NCBI RefSeq assembly: GCF_014899185.1
Contig: NZ_CP045201.1
Coordinates: 4,193,501 to 4,257,500, forward strand
Direction of reading: 5' to 3'
From: Pseudooceanicola spongiae
Lineage (GTDB): Bacteria > Pseudomonadota > Alphaproteobacteria > Rhodobacterales > Rhodobacteraceae
Length of the DNA: 64,000 nt
Numbering within the stretch: the stretch's first letter is position 1; the number at the start of each line of letters is the position of its first letter. Below the pieces are notes generated by a model that saw only the letters and a list, made by a program, of their open reading frames with translations, ran no database searches and had not been told where the DNA came from. The position numbers were made by a program, and so were the translations under genes. Below are positions 54,269 to 63,730 of this stretch, piece by piece.

Positions 54269-54892
54269 ATGAGACTTGTGTTACTCGCCCTTGCCGCAAT
54301 TGCGGTCCTTTCGGGCTGCGCAGGTGGACCGTCTCCCGACGCTACCAGCGCGTCGAACACCGGGACACCGGATGTCACTCGCGGAGCCTACCATTTTGAC
54401 GGCCCGCCGTCGCTGACCCTGATCACCGTGCGCAGCAATCGTACCGGATCGGGTGGGCATACGGCACTGATGATCAATGCGGATCAACGGGTCATCTTCG
54501 ATCCCGCCGGATCCTTCCATCACCCCAAGATTCGGCGCGAAGGCGACGTTCTGATCGGCATCGATCCGGCCTTCTACAATGGCTACAAGAGCATGCATGC
54601 GCGCCCGACCTATAATGTCGTGACGCAGACGGTCACCGTTCCGCCAGCAGTGGCGGCAAAGGCGCTGTCCTTGGCGATGGCGCGCGGGTCGGTCGGTCAG
54701 GCACGATGCGCACAGTCGACATCCAGCATTCTGCGCCAGCTGCCGGGCTTTGAGGGCATCTCTTCGACCTTCTTCCCGAACGCCCTGATGAACAGCTTTG
54801 AAGCGGTGACGGGCGCGCCGAAAGAGATCCTCTACGAGGGGTTCACACCGTCACGGATCACTGCAAACATGACGGTTCAGCCCAACGGCTGA
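54269..54892 (+). CDS. Lipoprotein with possible permuted papain-like fold
   Basis: The 207-residue protein has a lipoprotein signal with lipobox LSGC (Cys near residue 17). The domain shows GGHTALMINADQRVIFDP, with a His on a predicted strand, and further on ARCAQSTSSILRQLPG, a Cys at the start of a helix. His before Cys in this order recalls circularly permuted NlpC/P60-type peptidases (YiiX-like), but it could be chance. I do not recognise the family. The ATG has GGGAGATC upstream. Confidence 0.7.
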   Translation: MRLVLLALAAIAVLSGCAGGPSPDATSASNTGTPDVTRGAYHFDGPPSLTLITVRSNRTGSGGHTALMINADQRVIFDPAGSFHHPKIRREGDVLIGIDPAFYNGYKSMHARPTYNVVTQTVTVPPAVAAKALSLAMARGSVGQARCAQSTSSILRQLPGFEGISSTFFPNALMNSFEAVTGAPKEILYEGFTPSRITANMTVQPNG

Positions 54893-54894
54893 AC

Positions 54895-55251
54895 CTACCC
54901 CACCAGCCAGAGCATCAGATAGAGCGTGGCGGCCCCGCCAAGGATCGCAACAAGCGTGTTGCGCAGATAGATGCCCGCAATCAGCGTCACCATCGCGGCG
55001 ATAAACCGTGCCGGGTCGAGATGACCTCCCGTCGCGGCCGGCCAGGCCACGAGAGGGGCGACGATCGCTGGAAGGATGGCGACAGCCGTATAGCGCAGAT
55101 GCCGCAATACCCATTCGGGCATGGGCCTGTTGCCGATCAGCCCGATGAACACAAAACGCAGGGCAAAGCTGCCAAGGCCCAGTCCTATTATGACCAGCCA
55201 CAGGTCGCCCCGGTTGATTGCGCCAGCTGTTTCCATGACCCCGTTCTCCAT
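54895..55251 (-). CDS. azlD: AzlD-family branched-chain amino-acid exporter subunit
   Basis: The 118-residue membrane protein has three or four hydrophobic helices and the AzlD-like pattern, including VLRHLRYTAVAILPAIVAPL. It works with AzlC to export branched-chain amino acids or related compounds. Its ATG overlaps the azlC stop by one base. Confidence 0.9.
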   Translation of the reverse strand: MENGVMETAGAINRGDLWLVIIGLGLGSFALRFVFIGLIGNRPMPEWVLRHLRYTAVAILPAIVAPLVAWPAATGGHLDPARFIAAMVTLIAGIYLRNTLVAILGGAATLYLMLWLVG

Positions 55252-55979
55252 TATGCGCGCCGCCCCATCATCAGCTCAACCTGAGCGCCGGTCATCATGC
55301 CTGCCAGACCCGCCACCAGCAGCCCGAGATTGTAAGGCAGCCAGGCAAAGCTGAGCGCTATGATAATGGCCATGATGCACGCCGACAGATGTGCCAGCGT
55401 CTTCAGCATCGGTGCTACCATGGCGATAAAGGTGATGGGCATGGCGAAGTCCAGCGCCAGTTCTGGCGGGATGGCACTGCCGATCATCGCCCCGACGATG
55501 GTCATGAGATACCAGAACGGACAGATCGGCACGACAACGCCGAAAAAATAGCTCAGTCGGTGCTGCAGGGTCCAGTCGGGGTTTTTCTCATAAGCGACAA
55601 CGGCGCAGGCATAGGTCTGATCTACCATGCAATAGGCGATAAGGGCTCTTTTCCACAGTGGAGCAGCCCCGAGGTAGGGCGTCAGAGACGCCGAATACAT
55701 CGCCATGCGTAGATTGACCGCCAACGCCGAGGCGAGTGCGATGAACACAGGCGCGCCATCGCTGAGCAATTGCAACGACGTGAACTGGGCAGCACCCGCA
55801 ATCACCGCGACAGAATACAGCGACGCCTCAAGGATGTTGAGGCCAGCTTCGGTCGCCACGACACCGAACAGCATGGCGAACGGAATGATCACAAGAAGGA
55901 AGGGTGCGGCATCACGCATACCCTGCCAAAAGGCGGACTGGACACTGGCGGTTGCCGGGGGATTTTCATAAACTGACAT
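55251..55979 (-). CDS. azlC: AzlC-family branched-chain amino-acid exporter subunit
   Basis: The 242-residue membrane protein has the AzlC features GMRDAAPFLLVIIPFAMLFGVVA and AGAAQFTSLQLL, and about eight hydrophobic helices. AzlCD pairs export branched-chain amino acids and analogues in other bacteria. It overlaps azlD and is divergent from mobA, with about 100 bases between start codons. Confidence 0.9.
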   Translation of the reverse strand: MSVYENPPATASVQSAFWQGMRDAAPFLLVIIPFAMLFGVVATEAGLNILEASLYSVAVIAGAAQFTSLQLLSDGAPVFIALASALAVNLRMAMYSASLTPYLGAAPLWKRALIAYCMVDQTYACAVVAYEKNPDWTLQHRLSYFFGVVVPICPFWYLMTIVGAMIGSAIPPELALDFAMPITFIAMVAPMLKTLAHLSACIMAIIIALSFAWLPYNLGLLVAGLAGMMTGAQVELMMGRRA

Positions 55980-56082
55980 GCGGCCGGACGCTATCCTGAG
56001 CGCCGGGCAGAGACAATTGTATCTGATGCAAATTCGCGTCTGCGTCTTTCGTCAGGTGACTTTCAGGGACGGAGCACAGCAC

Positions 56083-56700
56083 ATGATCATCCCCGGTGTC
56101 ATTCTGGCGGGCGGGCAGTCCCGTCGTATGGGCGGCGGCGATAAGGGCCTGCTGAGCCTGAGCGGGCGTCGTCTTTTGTCGCACGTGATCGATCGCATCG
56201 AACCGCAGGTGGCGCAGCTGGCGCTGAATGCCAATGGCCCGCCTGAGCGGTTCGCGTCTTTCGGTCTGCCGGTTCTGCCGGATTCGGCGCCGGACCTGTC
56301 TGGCCCTCTCGCTGGTGTGCTGACTGCGATGGACTGGGCGGCAGCCATGGGCACGGATGTGGTTGTGACCGTGTCGGGGGATACGCCGTTTTTGCCGGGG
56401 GATCTTGTCCCGCATCTCTTGCTGGCGTCTGAGGGCATGAAGGCCCCGTTGGCCATCGCGTCCAGTCAGGACAGCACAGGCGTTTTGCGCCTGCACCCGA
56501 CCTGTGCGCTCTGGAGCGTTGCGCTGCGCGAGGATCTGCGTCAGGCGCTGGCGGCAGGCACGCGCAAGATGATGAACTGGGCAGACGGACAGGGGGCGCG
56601 CAGTGTCGCGTTTCCCTCGGCCAAAGGCGATCCGTTCTTCAACATAAACGCGCCCGAGGATCTGGAGCAGGCCGAGGCAATGATCGCCTCAGCCGAGTAG
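56083..56700 (+). CDS. mobA: Molybdenum cofactor guanylyltransferase
   Basis: The 205-residue enzyme joins GMP to molybdopterin to make the bis-MGD cofactor. The nucleotide motif LAGGQSRRMGGGDKGLL spans residues 8-24, with the DTPFLPGDL-type Mg site later. The ATG at 56083 matches the expected MIIPGVILAGG start and has GGAG upstream; an in-frame ATG 105 bases earlier adds unconserved sequence. It converges with the lytic transglycosylase gene. Confidence 0.93.
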   Translation: MIIPGVILAGGQSRRMGGGDKGLLSLSGRRLLSHVIDRIEPQVAQLALNANGPPERFASFGLPVLPDSAPDLSGPLAGVLTAMDWAAAMGTDVVVTVSGDTPFLPGDLVPHLLLASEGMKAPLAIASSQDSTGVLRLHPTCALWSVALREDLRQALAAGTRKMMNWADGQGARSVAFPSAKGDPFFNINAPEDLEQAEAMIASAE

Positions 56701-56702
56701 CG

Positions 56703-57188
56703 TCAGCTCTTTTTCATGCCGGTTTCTGCCAGCTTACCCTGCCGCTTTGCCTCGTAGTAATAGCCGCTCGCGTACCAGTGGACGGCGGTATCAAAACTGC
56801 CATCGGCAAGCAGCCACGCGCCGCGCAGATATTTCACGGCATACTTGAGGTTAGTTTCCGGGTCAAGAAGATCGCGGGCCTGACCACTGAAGCCCATGCC
56901 GCGCGCGGTGGCGGGCAGAATCTGCATCAGACCGTAATAGGGCCCGTTGCGTGCATCTGCACGGTGTGTGCTTTCGCGGATCACCACCCTCTGGATCAGT
57001 TTCACCGGAACTTCATAGGTCGCGGCGTACTTTTCGATCAACTGACGCAGCTCGGGCGTCTCGTTCGGATGGAGAGGTGTGGGGTCGACGAAATACGCTC
57101 TCGTCGCTGTGTCGTTGGTGCCGTTCATGGCACAGCCTGCCAGAGGCAGAAATATCATAAGGGCGAAACAGCGGGCAAATGCTCGCAT
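56703..57188 (-). CDS. Lytic transglycosylase lipoprotein
   Basis: The 161-residue protein has a lipoprotein signal (LPLAGC, Cys near residue 19) and a SLT-type domain with the catalytic Glu in VVIRESTHRADARNGPYYGL, then MQILPATARGMGF and NLKYAVKYLRGA. It cleaves peptidoglycan glycan strands. The short, single-domain form is like MltE/EmtA. It begins 99 bases before the end of the ispE gene region on the same strand. Confidence 0.9.
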   Translation of the reverse strand: MRAFARCFALMIFLPLAGCAMNGTNDTATRAYFVDPTPLHPNETPELRQLIEKYAATYEVPVKLIQRVVIRESTHRADARNGPYYGLMQILPATARGMGFSGQARDLLDPETNLKYAVKYLRGAWLLADGSFDTAVHWYASGYYYEAKRQGKLAETGMKKS

Positions 57189-57287
57189 ACCTAGGCTCCG
57201 TCATCATTGCTCTGATACGGCTTAGGGCAATACGGTTAATCCACCAACCTAATACAATTTGCATAGGCGAGTATCGGCCAATGCAGT

Positions 57288-58142
57288 CTATTTCAGGACG
57301 ACTGATTGCACCCACCAAGTCGGATTCGCCTTTGAAATAATCATTGCAGCTCTGTCGGATTGTTCCGTTGACGCAAAGAGGCCAAAGCAACTGGCTCCGG
57401 AGCCTGACATGCGCGCCAAGAGGCAGGATTCGGCACTCGCCAGTTGCGCGAGGACGCCCGCTATCTCAGGGGCGATCGAGATCGCCGGGGCTTGCAGGTC
57501 GTTGCGCTGCAGGGTCAGCCACGCGGCAACCTCAGCTACTGTTTTCAGGTTTTGCGGCACCTCGGGCATCGCTGGATTGTCACGCTTCTGTAATGCCTTG
57601 AACACTGGCGGCGTGGCGACAGGGATGCCGGGGTTCACCAGCACAGCGGGCAAGGGGGGCAGGGCGGGGACCTCGGACAGGACATCGCCGAGCCCGCGCA
57701 TCCGCATTGCGCGGCTGGGGATGCAGACGGGGACATCTGCGCCAATGCGCTCGGCGCTGGCCAGCACAGGTGCAGAGGTGAGGCGGGCGATAGCGCGCAG
57801 CACGGCCGCCGCATCGGAGCTGCCACCGCCCAGGCCAGCCTCGTTCGGCAAGTGCTTTTCCAAGGCGACGCGCACGCTCTGCCCGGCAAGCCTTGCGGCC
57901 TTCAGGCAGAGATTGCGCGTGTCCATGGGCACCCCGGCGGCACGCGGCCCGGTGACAGAGATCGCATCGACCTCGGACAGCGCCACATGCAGCAGATCGC
58001 CATGATCGGCAAACACCACCAGCGAATCGAGCAGGTGATACCCGTCGTCCCGTTGCCCGGTGACATGCAGCGTCAGATTTACTTTTGCCGGGGCAAGCAG
58101 ACGCACCCCGGAGCCATCAGGCAAGCCGTCGATCAAACTCAT
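57288..58142 (-). CDS. ispE: 4-diphosphocytidyl-2-C-methyl-D-erythritol kinase
   Basis: The 284-residue GHMP kinase phosphorylates an intermediate of the non-mevalonate isoprenoid pathway. Motifs: LAPAKVNLTLHVTGQRDDGYH at the N-terminus (substrate site), PNEAGLGGGSSDAAAVLRA (phosphate loop), and a C-terminal SGSGASCFGLF motif. It lies 15 bases after the end of the TPR gene on the same strand. Confidence 0.95.
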   Translation of the reverse strand: MSLIDGLPDGSGVRLLAPAKVNLTLHVTGQRDDGYHLLDSLVVFADHGDLLHVALSEVDAISVTGPRAAGVPMDTRNLCLKAARLAGQSVRVALEKHLPNEAGLGGGSSDAAAVLRAIARLTSAPVLASAERIGADVPVCIPSRAMRMRGLGDVLSEVPALPPLPAVLVNPGIPVATPPVFKALQKRDNPAMPEVPQNLKTVAEVAAWLTLQRNDLQAPAISIAPEIAGVLAQLASAESCLLARMSGSGASCFGLFASTEQSDRAAMIISKANPTWWVQSVVLK

Positions 58143-58157
58143 TCTGGCTTTATGCCG

Positions 58158-59852
58158 TCAACCGTCGTCGCGCGCCAGTTGTTGCAGCTCCTTCGTGGCT
58201 TCTTCAGCCACAACGGCATCCAGCCCCACTTTCAGTTTGCGGCGGATGCGGTCAGCGTCCTTGTCTTCGGGATCGCAAGACAGCGCCCGGGTCCACTGAA
58301 ACTGCGCTTCAAGCTGACGACCCGCGGCCCAGTACACATCGCCCAGATGATCGTTGACGACAGCGTCGACCGGCATCAGCTCGGCGGCGTGTTCCATGTA
58401 GGGGACGGCCTCGTCGTTGCGACCCATCCGGTGCAGCACCCAGCCGAGGCTGTCGATGATATAGCCTGACTCGGGGCGCAGTTCGGCGGCGCGCTGGATC
58501 ATGTTCAGGGCCTGCTCCATCCGCTCGTTCTTCTCAACCAGCGAATAGCCGAAGTAGTTCAGCACGTTCGGTTGGTCAGGGTTGAACTTCAGAGCTTTGA
58601 GGAAATCGACTTTCGCCGCATACCAGTTGCCAAGACGCTCTTCACTCATCCCGCGGGCATAGAGCAGGAACCACTGCGAAGGATCGTCATCGGCGAACAG
58701 GGCAAGGGCCTTGTCATAAGCGACGACCGCCTCTCTGTGGTTGCCGGACTGACGTTGCAGATCGCCCAGCGACGCCTGCACATCCGGGATCGTCGGATAG
58801 TCCGCAGACAATTGCTCCAGCACTTCACGGGCGGCATCGGGCCGGCCAGCTTTGCGCAAGGCTTCGGCGCGGCCCAGTTCCGCCTGGTAAAAACTCGGAT
58901 TGTCGCGGGGCACCTTGCGATAGGCCACAGTCGCCAGCTCGGGCCGGTCGAGCTTCTCCAGCAGGTCACCCGTCAGCAGCAGAGAGTCGATGTGATCGGG
59001 GCGTAGGCTTTCTGCCAGCCGGGCGTAGAGCAGCGTGTATTCATAGCTCGCCTCGCTTTGCAGCGCGGCGGCGACGGAGTAGAAAATCTCGGCGACGCCA
59101 TCTCTTACGGAGGTGACATGGGTGTAGGGCAGGGTCTGATTGGCCTCAAGCGCGGCCTTCAAGAACTGAAGTTCGGGGTTGAGGTCACTGCCAAACAGCC
59201 TGTTCAGCAGCGATAGGGCATCCTTGTCGCGATCAAGTTGCGACAACACTTCGATCCGCGCCAGAGCGCCACGACGGGTCATTTCCAGCGGCCCGTCGGA
59301 TTGCGCCGCATAGATGCTTTCCGCGCCTTGAAAATCACCGACATATGCCAGCGCCAGAGCTTTGTGATAGCGGGCGAATCTTTCAAGCCCCTCCTGTGCG
59401 GAGACCTTGTCGAACTCGGCCAGAGCCTCGCTCATGTTGCCTTTACCAAGGTGGATCCAGGCGGCCAGCAACCCGTCAACAAGAGGGCCGACGCCTTGTC
59501 CACCCTCGATCCGGGCCTGCAGGGCGTCGTAATTACCCTTTTCGACATCATCCACGACCAGCGCCATTTGCGCGATCTGGCTGCTGACCCCCATCTTCTC
59601 AAGTCGCTCGGCGGGCACGCTCGCGGCATCGGCAGCACCGGCGGCGATCTGTGCCTGTATCAGGCCTTCGAGGATGCGAGGTTCATGGGGGGAGGAGGAG
59701 AGCGCGCGTTTATAGTACCGAACCGAGGCGTCATAATCGTTGGTGACACTCGCTTGCCGTGCGGCGAGGTAACTGCCCACAAGATCGCCCGCCAGCGATG
59801 GCAGTGGCAGCATCGTCGCAAGAGCAAGTGCGGAAACCTGAAGTAATCTCAT
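58158..59852 (-). CDS. TPR-repeat envelope protein
   Basis: The 564-residue protein starts with a signal peptide (MRLLQVSALALATMLPLPSLAG) and then has many tetratricopeptide repeats over its whole length, such as YDASVRYYKRALSSSPHEPR near the start and YFGYSLVEKNERMEQALNMI near residue 450. TPR repeats form protein-binding surfaces. The start at 59852 is chosen for the signal peptide; the open frame reaches 26 codons further upstream. Function and partners unknown. It precedes ispE on the same strand. Confidence 0.85.
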   Translation of the reverse strand: MRLLQVSALALATMLPLPSLAGDLVGSYLAARQASVTNDYDASVRYYKRALSSSPHEPRILEGLIQAQIAAGAADAASVPAERLEKMGVSSQIAQMALVVDDVEKGNYDALQARIEGGQGVGPLVDGLLAAWIHLGKGNMSEALAEFDKVSAQEGLERFARYHKALALAYVGDFQGAESIYAAQSDGPLEMTRRGALARIEVLSQLDRDKDALSLLNRLFGSDLNPELQFLKAALEANQTLPYTHVTSVRDGVAEIFYSVAAALQSEASYEYTLLYARLAESLRPDHIDSLLLTGDLLEKLDRPELATVAYRKVPRDNPSFYQAELGRAEALRKAGRPDAAREVLEQLSADYPTIPDVQASLGDLQRQSGNHREAVVAYDKALALFADDDPSQWFLLYARGMSEERLGNWYAAKVDFLKALKFNPDQPNVLNYFGYSLVEKNERMEQALNMIQRAAELRPESGYIIDSLGWVLHRMGRNDEAVPYMEHAAELMPVDAVVNDHLGDVYWAAGRQLEAQFQWTRALSCDPEDKDADRIRRKLKVGLDAVVAEEATKELQQLARDDG

Positions 59853-59962
59853 CCCGGAACCCCGAATTCTGTGTTCAGGATGAGCGTAGGCAAGGCAAGT
59901 GCATATGGCAATGCGCAGCGGGGGTATCAACGCCCCGCCACGCAGAAAAGTTCCGATGTCGT

Positions 59963-61609
59963 TTACATATTGGGATAATTCGGCCCGTCGCCGCCTTGAG
60001 GCGTGGTCCAGTTGATGTTCTGGCTGGGATCCTTGATGTCACAGGTCTTGCAATGAACGCAGTTCTGGAAGTTGATCTGGAACTTGGCGTCCGCGCCTTC
60101 ACCGATGAATTCGTACACCCCGGCGGGGCAATAACGCGCGGAAGGCCCTGCATATTTCGCCAGATTCACTGCGACCGGCACAGTCGGATCCTTGAGCTTC
60201 AGGTGGCAGGGCTGGCTCTCCTCGTGGTTGGTCATCGAGAAGGACACGTTGGTCAGCCGATCAAAGCTGAGCTTGCCGTCGGGTTTGGGGTAAACGATGG
60301 GTTTGTGCTTTTCGGCCAGTTCGGTCGCTTCGGCATCTGTCTTGCCGTGCTTGACGGTGCCGAGCAGAGAAAAACCTAAGGTGTTGGTCCACATGTCGAA
60401 CCCGCCAAGGGCCAGAGAGGCACCAAGGCCGAACTTCGACCACAGCGGTTTGACATTGCGCACTTTCTTGAGGTCCTTGCCGATCGCGCCGCCGCGCACC
60501 TCGGTTTCATACTCGTTCAGCTCATCACCGGAGCGACCGGCCTTGATGGCAGCAAAGGCGGCCTCGGCTGCGGCTTTGCCTGATAGCATGGCGTTGTGGT
60601 TGCCCTTGATGCGCGGCACGTTGACCATCCCGACCGAGCAACCCAGCAGCGCAGCCCCGGGCACGACCATCTTCGGCATCGACTGATAGCCGCCCTCGGA
60701 AATCGCCCGCGCGCCATAGGCGACGCGTTTGCCGCCCTCCAGAAGCTCTTTGATCATGGGATGATGCTTGAAGCGCTGAAATTCCATGTAGGGGAACAGG
60801 TAGGGGTTCTTGTAGTTCAGGTGGACGACGAAGCCGACATAGACCTGATTGTTTTCAAGGTGATAGATGAAGGAGCCACCGCCCGCATTCTTGCCAAGGG
60901 GCCAGCCCATCGTGTGGGTGACGCTGCCTTCCTTGTGTTTGGCGGGGTCGATTTCCCAGATCTCTTTCATGCCGAGGCCAAATTTCTGCGGCTCATGACC
61001 CGCGGAGAGATCGTACTTGTTGATAAGTTCCTTGGCGAGAGAGCCGCGCACGCCTTCGCCGATAAAGACGTATTTGCCATGCAGCTCCATGCCAGGCTCA
61101 TACCCAGGGCCTTCGGTGCCGTCGGGGTTCCTGCCGAACTCGCCCGCGACGACCCCTTTGACTTCACCGTTCTCGCCGTAGACCAGTTCCGAGCAGGACA
61201 TGCCTGGGAACACCTCGACGCCAAGCGCTTCGGCCTGTTCGGCCATCCAGCGGCAGACGTTGCCCATCGAGACGATGTAGTTGCCGTGGTTGTTCATCAG
61301 GGGCGGCATCGGCAGGTTCGGGATGCGGATTTCGCCCGCTTCGCCGAGCAGGTAGAAGTTGTCGTCCTTCACCGGCACGTTGAGCGGGGCACCCTTTTCC
61401 TTCCAGTCCGGTATCAGCGCGTTCAGGCCGACCGGGTCGAGCACGGCGCCCGACAGGATGTGCGCGCCCACTTCCGAGCCTTTTTCCAGCACGACGACCT
61501 CGAGATCGGCATCAAGCTGTTTCAACCGTATCGCCGCCGACAGGCCCGCCGGGCCTGCTCCGACGATGACCACATCGTATTCCATGGTTTCGCGTTGCGT
61601 CTCGGACAT
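59963..61609 (-). CDS. Electron transfer flavoprotein-ubiquinone oxidoreductase
   Basis: The 548-residue membrane-associated protein passes electrons from ETF, reduced by acyl-CoA dehydrogenases, to ubiquinone. FAD site DVVIVGAGPAGLSAAIRLKQ lies at residues 10-29, and the C-terminal [4Fe-4S] ligands appear as CPAGVYEF and NCVHCKTCDIKDP. Length and order fit ETF-QO. It would link the acyl-CoA dehydrogenase of this window to respiration. A candidate promoter lies in the upstream interval. Confidence 0.95.
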   Translation of the reverse strand: MSETQRETMEYDVVIVGAGPAGLSAAIRLKQLDADLEVVVLEKGSEVGAHILSGAVLDPVGLNALIPDWKEKGAPLNVPVKDDNFYLLGEAGEIRIPNLPMPPLMNNHGNYIVSMGNVCRWMAEQAEALGVEVFPGMSCSELVYGENGEVKGVVAGEFGRNPDGTEGPGYEPGMELHGKYVFIGEGVRGSLAKELINKYDLSAGHEPQKFGLGMKEIWEIDPAKHKEGSVTHTMGWPLGKNAGGGSFIYHLENNQVYVGFVVHLNYKNPYLFPYMEFQRFKHHPMIKELLEGGKRVAYGARAISEGGYQSMPKMVVPGAALLGCSVGMVNVPRIKGNHNAMLSGKAAAEAAFAAIKAGRSGDELNEYETEVRGGAIGKDLKKVRNVKPLWSKFGLGASLALGGFDMWTNTLGFSLLGTVKHGKTDAEATELAEKHKPIVYPKPDGKLSFDRLTNVSFSMTNHEESQPCHLKLKDPTVPVAVNLAKYAGPSARYCPAGVYEFIGEGADAKFQINFQNCVHCKTCDIKDPSQNINWTTPQGGDGPNYPNM

Positions 61610-62086
61610 GTTCTGGGTCTCCGGTGGCTTGGCTGCGTAATAATGTTGCGTCTGACTAGCGTTAATGCGGAACCATCGTCAATTGCTACGATACGTCAGA
61701 GGGGATTTGTCCTTTGATTTTCGCGCGATTCCAAGGGCGGTATGGTTTGCAGCGCATAGTTCGCAGCGAGACTGCCCATCTTCGTTCCTGCATGTCGCTG
61801 TAAATAGGTCGGTGTCGGGCAAAGTCGCGCGTCTGTTTTATGCTTGCCCTGGGCTCGCGACACGCGCGGGCGCGATGCTTGCGAGGGTTGCCGCGTAAAT
61901 CGCTGGAATGGCGTGGTTCTTCGTTGGAGAGGAGGGCGGGCCATACGTCTCGCTCTGGATCGGTCGTTATCCGCCGGACCGGGCAAACCGCTTGCATTCA
62001 GGTCCTGCTTTGGGTCAGGTAGCTGAACCGTTTAGGATACGAGAGGGGCCGCAGTGGCCCCTTTCTGCGTGCCATGGAGGGCCTTG
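61610..62086. other. Interval between divergent ETF-QO and greA
   Basis: No gene is recognised in these 477 bases. A leftward candidate promoter for the ETF-QO gene is TTGACG (61677-61682) with TAGTCA (61653-61658) at 18 bases. A terminator-like hairpin (62044-62064) lies just before greA. The rest looks like ordinary intergenic DNA. Confidence 0.45.
62044..62064 (+). terminator. Terminator-like hairpin in the greA leader
   Basis: AGGGGCC (62044-62050) and GGCCCCT (62056-62062) form a seven-bp stem with a five-base loop, followed by TT. It lies only 22 bases before the greA start, so it could terminate an upstream transcript or act in the greA leader. Confidence 0.6.
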
Positions 62087-62557
62087 ATGGAAAAGATACC
62101 AATGACCCGGGCGGGCTTTGTCAAACTCGAAGCCGAGCTGAAACAGCTCAAGTCCGTGGAGCGCCCAGAGATTATCAAGGCGATTGCCGAGGCCCGTGAA
62201 CACGGCGACCTCTCGGAAAACGCCGAATATCACTCTGCCCGCGAAAAGCAGAGCTTCATCGAAGGGCGGATCAAAGAGCTGGAAGGCGTGTTGTCTCTCG
62301 CCGAGGTGATCGACCCCAAGACCTTGTCCGGAACCGTCAAGTTCGGCGCGACCGTGACACTGGTGGATGAAGACACGGACGAGGAAAAGACCTGGCGCAT
62401 TGTTGGCGAATATGAGGCCAATATTGACAAGGGACTGCTGAATATCCGCTCGCCCATTGCCCGTGCCCTGATCGGCAAGGACGAAGGCGACTCGGTCGAG
62501 GTGCGCACCCCGGGTGGCGATCGCTCCTACGAGGTTCTGAAGATCACCTACGAGTAG
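62087..62557 (+). CDS. greA: Transcription elongation factor GreA
   Basis: The 156-residue protein rescues backtracked RNA polymerase by stimulating transcript cleavage. It has the N-terminal coiled coil with [17 protein letters not shown] and the acidic-tip loop [18 protein letters not shown] stretch (here [20 protein letters not shown]), then the C-terminal FKBP-like domain ending in EVLKITYE. The ATG at 62087 has GGAGGG upstream and gives the normal length; a start 11 codons earlier is less likely. Confidence 0.96.
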   Translation: MEKIPMTRAGFVKLEAELKQLKSVERPEIIKAIAEAREHGDLSENAEYHSAREKQSFIEGRIKELEGVLSLAEVIDPKTLSGTVKFGATVTLVDEDTDEEKTWRIVGEYEANIDKGLLNIRSPIARALIGKDEGDSVEVRTPGGDRSYEVLKITYE

Positions 62558-62635
62558 TGGGGGCGCGGCGGAACACGTCGGGACCCCGTTCAGGCAAGCC
62601 AGCCGGGGACACTTTATGCCAGCCAGAGGCAGCAC

Positions 62636-63664
62636 ATGACTGACAGCCAGGATCAGGAAGGCAAGCCGACGCCGCTTGGCCTGCAGGACGCATCCGAACA
62701 GCAGGGCTTCAGCCCTGTTGAGACCATTGCCCTGCTTGTCAGTCTGCTGTGGATGGTGGGCGCGGGGGTCTATTTCGGGGTGTTTCGACAGCCCTCGGAC
62801 AATGGCGTCGAGGGGCTGCACACACTTCAGGTCGCTATGATGGTGATGGCTGTCGTCGTACCTGTTGCGCTGATCTGGGTGGCGGCCATGGCCGCGCGCT
62901 CGGCCCGGGTGATGCGCGAAGAAAGCCGTCGTCTGCGGGCGGCGATCGACGCCATCCGCCACGCCTATGTCACGCAAAGTCAGCGTGGCGGCGGGGCAGG
63001 TGACAGCAGCATCACCCGCAAGCTTGACGAGATTGTCATGGCGCAGCGCAAGACCGAAACCGCGCTGCTGACCGTCAGCTCTATCCGCGAACACAGTGTT
63101 GCGCGGGCCGATGCCCCCGTGATGCCGGTCCGCTCTGCCGACGAAGGGCAGGCGCCTTTGCCACTTGGGCCTTCTGACGCCGATGTTCCGGCGCCTCTGA
63201 GCCGGGGCGATTTCATCCGCGCGATGAATTTCCCCGAAACCGCTGAGGATCAGGAGGGGTTTGCTGCCCTGCGCAAGGCCCTCAAGGATCGCCAGTCAGC
63301 CCTGCTGATACAGGCGTCGCAGGATATTCTGACGCTGCTCAGCCAGGACGGCATTTATATGGACGACCTACGCGTCGATATGGCCAGCGCCGAGATATGG
63401 CGGCGCTTTGCCGCGGGCGAGCGCGGGCCACAGGTTTCAGCGCTTGGTGGGATTCGCGATCGCTCTTCCCTGGCTCTGGCGGCGGGACGGATGAAGCAGG
63501 ATCCCATCTTTCGCGACGTGGCACATCATTTCCTGCGCCGCTTCGACAAGATGTTCATCGATTTTGAAAAGACAGCGTCCGACGCCGAAATACAGGGGCT
63601 GTCGGAAACCCGCACCGCCCGTGCCTTCATGTTGCTGGGGCGCGTCGCAGCCATCTTTGACTGA
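62636..63664 (+). CDS. Membrane protein of unknown function
   Basis: The 342-residue protein has two membrane helices (about residues 29-50 and 64-87), followed by a charged, mostly helical cytoplasmic region with a coiled-coil stretch and a Pro/Ala-rich linker near 150-190, and a C-terminal helical domain (about 195-342). No catalytic motif is visible. It lies 78 bases after greA and ends at a strong shared terminator. I do not recognise the family. Confidence 0.75.
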   Translation: MTDSQDQEGKPTPLGLQDASEQQGFSPVETIALLVSLLWMVGAGVYFGVFRQPSDNGVEGLHTLQVAMMVMAVVVPVALIWVAAMAARSARVMREESRRLRAAIDAIRHAYVTQSQRGGGAGDSSITRKLDEIVMAQRKTETALLTVSSIREHSVARADAPVMPVRSADEGQAPLPLGPSDADVPAPLSRGDFIRAMNFPETAEDQEGFAALRKALKDRQSALLIQASQDILTLLSQDGIYMDDLRVDMASAEIWRRFAAGERGPQVSALGGIRDRSSLALAAGRMKQDPIFRDVAHHFLRRFDKMFIDFEKTASDAEIQGLSETRTARAFMLLGRVAAIFD

Positions 63665-63674
63665 CGGCAGGTGT

Positions 63675-63714
63675 AAAAAGAGAGACGCAAGCCTTCGCCT
63701 GCGTCTCTCTTTTT
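63675..63714. terminator. Strong bidirectional intrinsic terminator
   Basis: A 15-bp perfect stem (63675-63689 with 63700-63714), with A5 on one flank and T5 on the other, separates the converging membrane-protein and polyprenyl synthase genes. It should work in both directions. Confidence 0.92.
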
Positions 63715-63730
63715 CATTCAGACCATCGCC

